Translations under genes and position numbers: made by a program
Assembly (NCBI GenBank): GCA_023896275.1
Contig: MLDA01000007.1
Span: 83,816 to 147,815, forward strand
Length of the DNA: 64,000 bases
Direction: 5' to 3'
Source of the DNA: Kocuria rosea subsp. polaris
GTDB taxonomy: Bacteria; Actinomycetota; Actinomycetes; Actinomycetales; Micrococcaceae
Shown here: positions 37,983 to 45,817 of the stretch, in pieces
Layout of the letters: every line of letters starts with the position of its first letter
How positions within the stretch are numbered: position 1 is the stretch's first letter
Notes under the pieces: model-generated
Databases searched by the model: none
What the model was told of the DNA's origin: nothing
The model's input: only the letters and a program-made list of their open reading frames with translations

Positions 37983-39239
37983 ATGAGCAACGAAGGAGAG
38001 CCCGCCCTCACCAGGCGAGCTCTGCGGGAAAGAAGGCGTGCGCAGGAGGCTGCGAAACGCGCCGCAACTGAGGCCGCCGAGGCTCGTACCGACGAGCCGG
38101 CAGCCGATGCCGACGCGCCCGTACCCCCGTCTGAGCCGGTGACGGCCGCCCCGCAGGCGGAGAAGCAGGACGCCGAGGATGCTACCGTTCAGCGCGTCCA
38201 GCGGGCCAACCGCAGCCGCCGCGCTGCGGAGGTTCCGGTCGACGCCGTTCCGGAGCGCGGCGAGCGCAGTTCCCTGCAGCGGGCCCGTGACCGTGAGGCC
38301 TTGCGCCGGCGTCGTGCTGCCGAGACTGCGCCAGCCCCATCGCCGGCGCCGGAGGAGGAAGCGGCGCCGCTGACGCGCCGCCAGCTTCGGTTGCAGGCGC
38401 TGGCCGCAGCGAAGGCCGCGTCCGGCCAGAAGGCCGAATCCGCTCCAGGACCTGCAAGCGACGAGTCCGCTCCTGCGGCCCCGCGGTCCGCAGGATCGCC
38501 CGAGGAAGCGGCGAACTTAGATACAGCGCCGCGCCCCGTCGTGCGTCCCGCCACGTCGGCGGCGCGCGCTGCTGCATCTGAGATGAGCATTGAAGAGGCC
38601 CTCGAAGAGCAGAAGAAGGCCATGCCGGACACTGCTGGGCACGACGTCGACGGGCCGGCGACCGTGGCCGACTACCCGACTGACGACACTGGCCTGATCG
38701 ATCTCGAGACCCTCGCCGCGCAGCGTGAGCACGCGGCCCGCGCGGCGATTATCAACCGTCGCATCGCGGAGCGTCGCCGGCTCGAAGCCGAGCACGTCCA
38801 GCGCCTCAACCAGGTCAGCTCGGACCCGTTTACCGGATCGATGAACCAGTTCGTCGGTACGGAGGACGAGCGCCGGCTCGTCAACACGGGCATCTCGGGC
38901 CCGCCGACCAGCGGGGTGGAGCTTGACTTCGCCTCTCCGGGAGCGGCCGAGGAGCGCAGCACCGAGGAGGCCGAGCAGCAGGTGGCCGAAGTGGCCGAAG
39001 CCGACTACGGATCGGCTGATACCCCGGACAGCGAACAGTCGGACGGTGAGAGTCGTCCACAGGCGGCCGCCGGCGGGAAGCCGCTGGCGGCAGTCCAGGC
39101 GCAGGGGCTCGACCCGCTCGATGCCGTGACGGCCGGCATCCGCCGGGCCAACCTGTGGTTCTTCGTCTCGTTCGGCGCCCTGGGCGTCGGCGTGGCCACC
39201 TTCATCGCGGGCCTCGTGATGATCATCAACAGCAACTAG
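37983..39239 (+). CDS. Ala/Glu-rich tail-anchored membrane protein, unknown function
   Basis: 418-residue low-complexity protein, rich in Ala, Glu, Arg and Pro, with a single C-terminal hydrophobic helix (NLWFFVSFGALGVGVATFIA, about residues 390-409), so it probably faces the cytoplasm. A basic motif LTRR[A/Q]LR occurs twice, at residues 9-15 and 130-136, each time followed by an Arg/Ala-rich helix. The ATG at 37983 is chosen because GGGGAA sits about 9 nt upstream; ATG at 37974 is also open. It lies between nadD and rsfS, where related actinobacteria have a similar unnamed gene. No function is assigned. Confidence 0.8.
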   Translation: MSNEGEPALTRRALRERRRAQEAAKRAATEAAEARTDEPAADADAPVPPSEPVTAAPQAEKQDAEDATVQRVQRANRSRRAAEVPVDAVPERGERSSLQRARDREALRRRRAAETAPAPSPAPEEEAAPLTRRQLRLQALAAAKAASGQKAESAPGPASDESAPAAPRSAGSPEEAANLDTAPRPVVRPATSAARAAASEMSIEEALEEQKKAMPDTAGHDVDGPATVADYPTDDTGLIDLETLAAQREHAARAAIINRRIAERRRLEAEHVQRLNQVSSDPFTGSMNQFVGTEDERRLVNTGISGPPTSGVELDFASPGAAEERSTEEAEQQVAEVAEADYGSADTPDSEQSDGESRPQAAAGGKPLAAVQAQGLDPLDAVTAGIRRANLWFFVSFGALGVGVATFIAGLVMIINSN

Positions 39240-39262
39240 AGAAGTACCAGCGAGGGAGACCC

Positions 39263-39655
39263 GTGGCGCTCAACGAGCACACTCAGAACATCATCAACAT
39301 CGCCGCCAAGGCGGCCGACGACAAGTTGGCCGAGAACCTGGCCGCCATCGACGTCAGCGAACGTCTGGGCATCACCGATGCCTTCTTCATGGCGTCGGCG
39401 GCGACCGAGCGGCAGGTCAACGCCGTCGTGGACGGCATCGAGGACGCGCTGCACGAGCAGCTGGACCTGAAGCCGGCCCGCCGGGAGGGCCGCGGCCAGG
39501 GCCGCTGGGTCCTGCTGGACTACCTCGATGTCGTCATCCACGTCCAGCACAACGAGGACCGTGTCTTCTACGCCCTGGATCGGCTCTGGAGCGACTGCCC
39601 GGCGATCGAGCTGCCATCGTTTGCGAAGCCGGCCGAGGCTGCCTCCGCCGAATAG
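39263..39655 (+). CDS. rsfS: Ribosomal silencing factor RsfS
   Basis: 130-residue RsfS/YbeB/iojap protein that binds L14 and blocks subunit joining when nutrients are short. Diagnostic segments are ITDAFFMASAATERQVNAVVDGIED and GRWVLLDYLDVVIHVQHNEDRVFYALDRLWSD. The GTG at 39263 follows GAGGGAG; the frame is open upstream but reads through the previous gene. Confidence 0.96.
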   Translation: MALNEHTQNIINIAAKAADDKLAENLAAIDVSERLGITDAFFMASAATERQVNAVVDGIEDALHEQLDLKPARREGRGQGRWVLLDYLDVVIHVQHNEDRVFYALDRLWSDCPAIELPSFAKPAEAASAE

Positions 39656-39672
39656 GTGGGCGGGACCGTGAT

Positions 39673-39701
39673 TTGTGAGGTTCCGGTTCCTCTACTATGA
39701 T
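39673..39701 (+). promoter_or_regulatory. Promoter of tRNA-Ala
   Basis: TTGTGA (39673-39678), a 17-bp spacer and TATGAT (39696-39701): near-consensus housekeeping sigma-factor elements, about 45 bp before the mature tRNA. Confidence 0.75.
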
Positions 39702-39745
39702 GGATGAGTTGCCTCGGACGGTGTCCGTGGCGGCGACTCCACTCT

Positions 39746-39821
39746 GGGGGTATGGCGCAGTTGGTAGCGCGTCTGCATGGCATGCAGAAGGTCAGGGGTT
39801 CGAATCCCCTTACCTCCACCA
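39746..39821 (+). tRNA. tRNA-Ala (anticodon GGC), CCA encoded
   Basis: A 76-nt cloverleaf: acceptor GGGGGTA/TACCTCC, D-arm GCGC..GCGC, anticodon stem TCTGC/GCAGA with loop ATGGCAT (anticodon GGC), T-arm AGGGG-TTCGAAT-CCCCT, discriminator A and encoded CCA. The other two tRNAs in the window lack encoded CCA. Confidence 0.96.
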
Positions 39822-39862
39822 GATGTGATGTATCGGGGCATATGTCCCAGATGAGTCACTGA

Positions 39863-39894
39863 GAACCCTCGGGCCGATGGTCCGGGGGTTTTCT
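39863..39894 (+). terminator. Terminator after tRNA-Ala
   Basis: Stem AACCCTCGG (39864-39872) / CCGGGGGTT (39882-39890) with one T-G pair, followed by TTCTC. The T-rich tail and position about 40 nt after the tRNA support it. Confidence 0.7.
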
Positions 39895-40354
39895 CGTGTT
39901 CCACCAGTTGTTGCGGTCCGATTCAATGGCGGTGGCGGCAATGTGTGTGACGTAATTGTCCCGTGCATCGCTACATCGTCCTGAGCGCGCTTGAGGAATC
40001 CGTCGGATGTGAGTCCCGCGGTGTGGTCTACTGCTGGCAGCACGGAGGTCGAGTGAGCCGCCTCTACTTGCGTTGTTGCTCCGCTCGTGTCCGCCTGAAT
40101 CTGTGGCGGCAGGGCGTTCGTGCCCAAGCGGCCGACATCCTGTCGATCACGCACGCAAACATGGCCCCGCAAGCGACCTCCCGGAAAAAGCCTGCCAGTG
40201 GCCGTGGCGCTTCTGGGGTCACGGCTCTCGGCGGCTGCTGTTGGCGGCTATTCTGTCGGGCCCGGATGCGATGATGGGAGTCATGAGGCGGGCAATCTGC
40301 CCGGTCGCCATGTGGGTTTCGGGTACACCCGAGTGCCAACCGCACACCTCAAAA
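39895..40354. other. Gene-empty stretch between tRNA-Ala and the HNH gene
   Basis: About 460 bp in which no open frame on either strand looks like a real protein: short frames at 39963-40274 (plus) and 39810-40172 (minus) have no recognisable domains and unconvincing starts. No copy of the tRNA 3' end was seen, so an integrated element with intact attachment sites is not supported. It may be decayed sequence. Confidence 0.5.
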
Positions 40355-40358
40355 GTAA

Positions 40359-40374
40359 TCGAAGCTATCTTCGA
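40359..40374. promoter_or_regulatory. LexA-box-like palindrome upstream of the HNH gene
   Basis: TCGAAG-CTAT-CTTCGA: a perfect 6-4-6 palindrome with the geometry of the actinobacterial SOS box (TCGAAC-N4-GTTCGA), but with the innermost C/G swapped in both half-sites. It lies about 40 bp before the -10 box. A second small palindrome, GTTC-TTC-GAAC (40396-40406), falls between the -35 and -10 positions. Confidence 0.4.
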
Positions 40375-40414
40375 ATTTGAGTACAAACCCCTTTCGTTCT
40401 TCGAACTTCTCGAC

Positions 40415-40426
40415 TAGAATTGGGCT
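40415..40426 (+). promoter_or_regulatory. Candidate -10 box giving a leaderless HNH transcript
   Basis: TAGAAT (40415-40420), then 6 nt, then the ATG at 40427, with no Shine-Dalgarno sequence. Confidence 0.55.
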
Positions 40427-42364
40427 ATGGCTCTAGAACATCCCCTTGAGACACCGACAACGCCGGCAGTGCCGCCCGTGGAGACCCTACGGGCTGGCAC
40501 TGAGGCTTTGTCCGGGCTCTGGAGGGCTGTGGAGGGGCTCGAGGATGCGGACCTGCTCGAATTCGTCCGGGCCGCCGAAGGACTCGGCCGGATGCTCGAC
40601 GGTATTCGGGTCCGGTCCGCCGGTGAGGTCCACCTCCGTTCGGATCCAGGGCTCGGTCAGGATCGTCTTTCCGCTAGGAGGGGTTGCCGTACCGGGCCGG
40701 AGCTGCTGCAGCGGTTGACCTTGCTGCCGCACCGGTCGCTGAAGCGGCGTTGGGTCCTGGACGAGCGGACCCGGTCTTCGTATTCAGTCTCGGGTTCGCT
40801 GATCGACCCTCGGTGCCCGCTCGTGGCTGAGGCCTTGCACGACGGGGACATTGGAGACGAGACCGCAAGTCTCGTCTCCGGGATGCTCGCCCGGATCGCG
40901 CCACGGGCGCTTCCCGGCATGATGGCGGCGGCCGAGGAGAACATCGTTGACGCCGCCACTGGACGCCTCCCCGCGGAAACTGACCGGCCCGGTCCCGAGG
41001 ATGACTCCGCAGGAGGCGCCGACGATGGTGGTGACGGGCGCGCGCCGGCCATGGTCTTCGAGGCCGTGCGGGTCATGGCGGGGCAGTGGGAAGCCGCCGC
41101 GGACCCCGATGGGCCCGAACCGTCGGCGGAACAGGCCGCTGCCAGCCGATGCCTGACGTTCAGGCCGCTCAAGGACGGTCTCGTCGGAGTTTCGGGGCGC
41201 TTGTTGCCTGAGGTCGCCGCGCAGTGGCGGCGCCTCGACGACGCGCACATGAATCCCGCCACCCACAGCCCGAGCCCTGGCGTCGACATGAACACCAGTA
41301 CCGGCACCGGCGTGGACGCCGTTGCCGGCGCCTCGGGCGGCGGCACGGGTGCAAGTCTGCCCGATTTTCTGCCCACCGGCGCGGAGAGCGCTGCGGCAGC
41401 GGAGCTGGCCCCAGGCTTGCCGGGGCCGGTGGCGGATGAGCGCACGCCCGGACAGAAACGTCACGACGTGCTCGCCTCGATCCTTGGTGCCGCGGCCCGC
41501 AGCGCCGCGACCCCGAACCTGGGCGGGGACACCGCCACTTTAGTGGTGCACGTGAACGCCCAAGACCTCGCCGACCCGCACGGGTACGCGCAGGTCGAGG
41601 GGATAGACGTGCCGGTCTCGGCGCGGATCGCGCATCGGCTCGCATGCACTGCGGCTGTGCAGAAAGTTGTTTTCGACACCTCTGGACGGATCGTACGACT
41701 CGGGTCCAAGGAACGGGCCTTCACCGCGCACCAGCGGCGGGCCATCGCGGCCCGGGATGGCGGCTGCATCATCCCCGGCTGCATGATCCCGGCATCATGG
41801 TGCGAGGTTCACCACGTGACCCCCTGGGCAGAGAAAGGTTCTACGCACGTCGAGAACGGATGCCTGCTCTGCTTCTACCATCACCGATCGATCGAGGACT
41901 CCGGCTGGGGGATCGAGATGCGGTCCGGGGTCCCATGGGTGCGTGCTCCAGGGTGGATTAATCCGACCGGCGTGTTCAGGCCGGCACCGTCCTCGCTGAC
42001 ACGCTACCGCGCAGGACTCACCACCCGGCTGAACCAGGCCAGCGCAACCAACAAACTCAAGCCCAACATCAGCGGCCGGACCAACGAAGATGGTCGGGCT
42101 AACGACACTCGCACCGACGGCGCGGACGGAAACGCATCGGGCGGCGGTAGCAAAGGCTTCGAGATCGGACCGGGTCAGGATCCTGTCGACCCACCGTTAT
42201 GGCCTGAGGCCTCCACGTCATCGAAGCCCGAGACTGAAGCCAAGCGGAGGCGGTGGCAAGCGCTCGATGACCCGCCGCCTTGGGCGGACGCTCCCGCAGA
42301 ACCAAAGGAACCGGGCGAAACCGACGCCGACGACGGAGTGGATGGCACGTGCCCGTCCCGCTGA
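40427..42364 (+). CDS. DUF222 domain HNH endonuclease-like protein (13E12 repeat type)
   Basis: 645-residue protein of the DUF222-HNH family, often multi-copy in actinobacteria. The DUF222 helical region spans about residues 30-400 and is interrupted near 290-345 by a Gly/Ser/Thr-rich insertion. The HNH zinc-nuclease motif is intact: Cys447 and Cys452, His462-His463 (WCEVHHVTPW), then ENGCLLCFYHH. A long charged, Pro-rich tail follows. Function is unproven for the family; roles in DNA processing or selfish mobility are suspected. The palindrome ahead of the promoter hints at damage control. Confidence 0.88.
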   Translation: MALEHPLETPTTPAVPPVETLRAGTEALSGLWRAVEGLEDADLLEFVRAAEGLGRMLDGIRVRSAGEVHLRSDPGLGQDRLSARRGCRTGPELLQRLTLLPHRSLKRRWVLDERTRSSYSVSGSLIDPRCPLVAEALHDGDIGDETASLVSGMLARIAPRALPGMMAAAEENIVDAATGRLPAETDRPGPEDDSAGGADDGGDGRAPAMVFEAVRVMAGQWEAAADPDGPEPSAEQAAASRCLTFRPLKDGLVGVSGRLLPEVAAQWRRLDDAHMNPATHSPSPGVDMNTSTGTGVDAVAGASGGGTGASLPDFLPTGAESAAAAELAPGLPGPVADERTPGQKRHDVLASILGAAARSAATPNLGGDTATLVVHVNAQDLADPHGYAQVEGIDVPVSARIAHRLACTAAVQKVVFDTSGRIVRLGSKERAFTAHQRRAIAARDGGCIIPGCMIPASWCEVHHVTPWAEKGSTHVENGCLLCFYHHRSIEDSGWGIEMRSGVPWVRAPGWINPTGVFRPAPSSLTRYRAGLTTRLNQASATNKLKPNISGRTNEDGRANDTRTDGADGNASGGGSKGFEIGPGQDPVDPPLWPEASTSSKPETEAKRRRWQALDDPPPWADAPAEPKEPGETDADDGVDGTCPSR

Positions 42365-42397
42365 TTGCAGCCAGCCCCGGAGAGGCGCAGGTGAGTG

Positions 42398-43600
42398 TTA
42401 GGCCGGGTTGTGCGTCGGTCGGTGGTGTTGAGCGTCTGACGGTCGGAGCTGACTCATCGCAAGAACCCCAAGGACCGGACCGGCGGCGAGAACGAGGAGC
42501 GCGTAGCGCCATTGGGTCGCTTCGGCGAGCAGTGGGACGATCTGGATGCTCGCCACTGTGAGCGCGAAACCGACGGCTGTCTGGGCGGTGAGCGCCGTGC
42601 CGACGTGCTGGGGGTCCACGGACTCGGACAGTGCGGTGGAGAAGACTCCGGAGTCGGCGATGACCGAGGCACCCCATACCGCGCAGAACACGGCGAAGAG
42701 GGGAGCGGCGGCGTCGAACGCCAGCGGCGACAGGAAACAGCAGGCCCCGCTGACGGCCAGCGCGGTCATGGCCGCCCGGCGGCGCCCGAAGCGGTCGGCC
42801 GCCCAACCGCCGAGCAGGCACCCCGCGAAGCCCACGACTCCCATCGTCGCGAACACCATGACCTGGCCGTAGCCGCCGAAATCGGCCGAGGAGTGCAGTA
42901 CGAACACCGGGATCCACGTCCACAGCGCGTAGAGCTCCCACATGTGTCCGAAGTAGCCGAGGTTGATCAGCAGCGGCCGGCGCTGGGTGAACATGCGCAG
43001 CGCGTACCCGGGATCCAGTGGGGCCTTGGATCGGCTGAGGTGCGGGCCCGGGCGGACGAGGGCGAACGCGAGCAGCGAACCGAGCACGCCTACCACTGCG
43101 GTGACGTGCAGGACGGATCGCCAGTCGAGGGCGGCTAGGCCCCCGACGAGGTTCGGCAGCGCGGAACCGAGCGTCAGGGCGCCGATGAGGAGACCCATGG
43201 ATAGTCCGCGCCGCGTCGCTGGCGCCCAGGAAGCCATGAGCTTCATGCCCGTCGGGTAGACGCCCGCAAGGAACAGGCCCGTGAGGAACCGCAGCCCGAC
43301 CATTTCGGGCAGGCCCGCCGCGACGAGTGCCAGCAGTGAGGTCACGACGGCGGCCAGCGCGGCACTCGTGCCGAGTAGCAGGTGTACCGGGATGCGGTCC
43401 GCGAGATTCAGTGCGGCGGACGTGACCGCGCCGGCGACGAAGCCGAGCTGGACCGAGGCCGTCAGCCACACCGCGGAGCCGCTCGAGATGTCCAGATCCT
43501 GTTGCACGCTGGGGACGACGGCTGAGACCGAGAACCACACGGCGAGGGCCAGTACCTGAACGGTCGCGATCAGCGCCCGCTGCACGCCTGGTGTTCTCAT
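42398..43600 (-). CDS. Major facilitator superfamily transporter
   Basis: 400-residue membrane protein with about twelve hydrophobic segments. The MFS loop signature GGWAADRFGRRRAA between helices 8 and 9 and the GLRFLTGLFLAGVYPTGMKL stretch in the N-terminal half are recognisable. Substrate is unknown; the pattern resembles small-molecule/antiporter-type (CynX/NimT-like) members. The ATG at 43598-43600 follows GAGGAG, so the longer open frame from 43831 is rejected. It is divergent from the MBL gene with about 115 bp between and ends 33 bp from the HNH gene, converging on it. Confidence 0.85.
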   Translation of the reverse strand: MRTPGVQRALIATVQVLALAVWFSVSAVVPSVQQDLDISSGSAVWLTASVQLGFVAGAVTSAALNLADRIPVHLLLGTSAALAAVVTSLLALVAAGLPEMVGLRFLTGLFLAGVYPTGMKLMASWAPATRRGLSMGLLIGALTLGSALPNLVGGLAALDWRSVLHVTAVVGVLGSLLAFALVRPGPHLSRSKAPLDPGYALRMFTQRRPLLINLGYFGHMWELYALWTWIPVFVLHSSADFGGYGQVMVFATMGVVGFAGCLLGGWAADRFGRRRAAMTALAVSGACCFLSPLAFDAAAPLFAVFCAVWGASVIADSGVFSTALSESVDPQHVGTALTAQTAVGFALTVASIQIVPLLAEATQWRYALLVLAAGPVLGVLAMSQLRPSDAQHHRPTHNPA

Positions 43601-43716
43601 CGTTCTCCTCGGATCGTTCTGCGGCAGTGCAAGCGTACGCCGTGCTGTTGACTTCCGGCGCGCGCGGCGGGAAGGCTGGGTGAGTGAAGCACGGCACGCC
43701 GCGGCGAAGGAGACGT

Positions 43717-44526
43717 ATGAGGATCTGTGCCACCTGCGGGGTCGAGCGCGAGGCGCCGCTACCCGAGATCTGTCCCATCTGCGCCGACGAGCGTCAGTAC
43801 GTTCCCGCGTCGGGTCAGGAATGGCTCGCACTGGAGGAGATGTCGGCGAGCCACGAGCTGCGCCTGCGCGCTTTCGAGCCCGGCCTGACCGGCTTGCGGG
43901 CCCATCCGAAAGTGGGTATCGGCCACACCGCGCTCGTGGCCGCCACCGCCGAGGGAGGACTTTTGTGGGACCCGCCGGCCTACATCGACGACGACGCGGT
44001 CCGCGCCGTCGTCGCGCTGGGGCCCATCAGTGCCGTCGCGGCCAGTCACCCCCACATGTTCGGGGTGCAGGTGGAGTGGAGTCGGGCGCTGGGCGGGGTT
44101 CCGGTGCTCGTCAACGCGGCGGACCGGGAGTGGTTGGGTCGGAGTGACCCGGTCGTCGAATTCTGGGGCGAGCGCTTCGAGGTCGTCCCGCAGATCGTCC
44201 TGCACCGTGTCGGCGGGCACTTCCCCGGCAGCGCGGTGGCCCACTGGCGTTCCGGCGCGGACGGGCGCGGTGTGCTGCTGGCCGGGGACGCCTTCGCCCC
44301 CAACCCTGACGGGCGGACGCTGACCTTCCTGTGGTCGTACCCGAACCGCATCCCGCTCTCCGGTGTGGTTGCTCAGCGCATCGTTGAGCAACTGGAGCCG
44401 CTCGAGTTCGACCGCGTCTACGCGAACTTCGGCAACTGCCACGACTCCGGCGCCAAGGAGGCGCTGCGGTACTCCGCGCGCCGTCACGCGGCCTGGGCGA
44501 GTGGCGAGTTCGACCATCTGACGTGA
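43717..44526 (+). CDS. MBL-fold metallo-hydrolase-like protein with N-terminal zinc ribbon
   Basis: 269-residue protein. The first 30 residues form a CxxC...CxxC zinc ribbon or rubredoxin-like knuckle (Cys4, Cys7, Cys19, Cys22). The metallo-beta-lactamase fold follows: His111 and His113 in SHPHMFG, His168 in GGHFPGS, Asp191 in LLAGDAF. The canonical HxHxDH reads HPHMFG, so the Asp and His of the second metal site are replaced by Phe and Gly; probably only one metal is bound. The ATG at 43717 has AAGGAG upstream; GTG at 43684 would add an Arg-rich leader. Function unknown. Confidence 0.78.
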   Translation: MRICATCGVEREAPLPEICPICADERQYVPASGQEWLALEEMSASHELRLRAFEPGLTGLRAHPKVGIGHTALVAATAEGGLLWDPPAYIDDDAVRAVVALGPISAVAASHPHMFGVQVEWSRALGGVPVLVNAADREWLGRSDPVVEFWGERFEVVPQIVLHRVGGHFPGSAVAHWRSGADGRGVLLAGDAFAPNPDGRTLTFLWSYPNRIPLSGVVAQRIVEQLEPLEFDRVYANFGNCHDSGAKEALRYSARRHAAWASGEFDHLT

Positions 44527-44545
44527 TGGTCGCCGCTGCCGGGGA

Positions 44546-44557
44546 TACCATGGCCTT
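44546..44557 (+). promoter_or_regulatory. Candidate -10 box giving a leaderless SRAP transcript
   Basis: TACCAT (44546-44551), then 6 nt, then the ATG at 44558, and no ribosome-binding site. No LexA box is visible here. Confidence 0.5.
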
Positions 44558-45322
44558 ATGTGCGGCCGATACGTGATGGCGCGGGCCTCTGGAGATTTGA
44601 TGGCGGAGGCCGATGCGCTGCTGGGCGAGCAGCTCGAGGGGCGAGAGCTGAGTCCGTCGTGGAATGTGGCCCCGACGACCGACGTGCCGATCGTGCTCGA
44701 ACGGCTGGTCGGCGACGAGCTGCGCCGCGAAGTGCACGTCGCGCACTGGGGGCTGGTTCCGCGCTGGGCTAAAGACGCGAAGATCGGCGTGCGTGCCTTC
44801 AACGCCCGCAGCGAGACCGTGACTGAGAAGCCCACGTTCCGCTCTGCCGTCGTCTCGCGCCGCTGCGCCGTCCCGATGGACGGCTACTACGAGTGGAAAC
44901 GCCAGGGGGCCGGGCGCACGGCACCCAAGCAGCCCTACTTCGTGCATGCCGCCGATGGTGGGCTGAGTTTCTTCGCCGGCCTCTACGAGTGGTGGAAGGA
45001 CCCGGGGGTCGCCGACGGCGAGCCCGGGCAGTGGATGCTCTCGACGAGCATCGTCACGATGCCCTCGCCCGACCCGAGCGCCGAGGGGGTGCTCGGCGAC
45101 CTGGGGGGTCTGCACGACCGGCTGCCCGTCCCGCTCTCCCGGGAGGCGATGGATGCCTGGCTGGATCCCGCCGAACGCGACGCGGCGTCGCTGGTGGAAC
45201 GCATCCGCGCCGGGGCGTACGACGTCGCCGCCTCCTGGCGTCTGGACCCGGTCGGTGCCGCCGTGGGGAACGTCCGCAACAACGGTCCCGAACTGATCGC
45301 GCCTGTCAGCCCGCTTTTCTGA
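44558..45322 (+). CDS. SRAP domain protein (HMCES/YedK family)
   Basis: 254-residue protein of the family that covalently caps abasic sites in single-stranded DNA. The catalytic Cys2 follows Met1 (MCGRY); the other conserved residues are Asn82 (FNARSET), Glu112 (GYYEWK) and His186 (LHDRLP, Leu where Met is usual). The N-terminal Met must be removed for activity, which MCGR permits. It is next to the SOS-controlled dnaE2 unit, in line with the bacterial association of SRAP with DNA-damage genes. Confidence 0.94.
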   Translation: MCGRYVMARASGDLMAEADALLGEQLEGRELSPSWNVAPTTDVPIVLERLVGDELRREVHVAHWGLVPRWAKDAKIGVRAFNARSETVTEKPTFRSAVVSRRCAVPMDGYYEWKRQGAGRTAPKQPYFVHAADGGLSFFAGLYEWWKDPGVADGEPGQWMLSTSIVTMPSPDPSAEGVLGDLGGLHDRLPVPLSREAMDAWLDPAERDAASLVERIRAGAYDVAASWRLDPVGAAVGNVRNNGPELIAPVSPLF

Positions 45323-45382
45323 TTTCGACCTCCCCGGCGCAGGCCATTCTGCGGGTTCCTGTGGGTAGCCTTCTGCGTGCAT

Positions 45383-45405
45383 TCGAACAGGATTTCGAAT
45401 ACAAT
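45383..45405 (+). promoter_or_regulatory. LexA (SOS) box overlapping the promoter of the DUF6504-dnaE2 unit
   Basis: TCGAAC-AGGA-TTTCGA (45383-45398) matches the actinobacterial SOS box TCGAAC-N4-GTTCGA at 11 of 12 positions. It ends 1 bp before a TACAAT -10 box (45400-45405), so LexA bound here would block the promoter. The predicted start is about 45412, giving a leader of about 95 nt. Confidence 0.8.
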
Positions 45406-45505
45406 GGAGGTCTCGTCTTCACGCTTCCCGAGGGCGAGGGCTTCCCCGTTTCCATGCGCCGCGCAGCCGCTCACACTGCCGGCGCAGGGCATGGAGGTTT
45501 TTTAG

Positions 45506-45817
45506 ATGGGTCTATTCACACAGGGCATCGAGGTCGGCTGCTCCCCGGACGGGGTTCCGGAGCGGCTGCACTGGCAGGGGCAGGACTATGCCGTCTGCGC
45601 GGAACCTGTGCGCTGGTTCGAGCGACGCAGCTGGTGGGCAGAGGAACAGCGCGCACAGCGCGGCAGCGGTTCCGGCCTGGTTGATCACGAGATCTGGCGG
45701 GTGCAGGCGACCGGGGCGACGGACGGGCAACACCGTACCTTTGACCTCTCGCGCCACCAGCGCTCGAGGCGCTGGCGCATGATCCGCGTTCACGAGGCCC
45801 TGCGGGACGCGGCATGA
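45506..45817 (+). CDS. Small DUF6504-like protein in the dnaE2 operon
   Basis: 103-residue soluble protein, IEVGCSPDGVPERLHWQGQDYAV at the N-terminus, WFERRSWWAEE in the middle and a C-terminal WRMIRVHEALRDAA. This resembles the DUF6504 proteins that accompany dnaE2/imuB in actinobacteria; the name is from memory and unconfirmed. GGAGG lies 8 nt before the ATG, and the gene overlaps dnaE2 by 4 nt (ATGA). It is first in the LexA-controlled unit. Function unknown, probably linked to translesion synthesis. Confidence 0.65.
   Translation: MGLFTQGIEVGCSPDGVPERLHWQGQDYAVCAEPVRWFERRSWWAEEQRAQRGSGSGLVDHEIWRVQATGATDGQHRTFDLSRHQRSRRWRMIRVHEALRDAA

Noticed and set aside
39746..39821. tRNA-Ala as an attachment site of an integrated element
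   Set aside because: No integrase and no second copy of the tRNA 3' end were seen in the window.
39810..40417. Short frames on both strands after tRNA-Ala (including 39810-40172 minus and 40120-40380 plus)
   Set aside because: No domains, no start signals, and mutually overlapping; not enough to call genes or a pseudogene.
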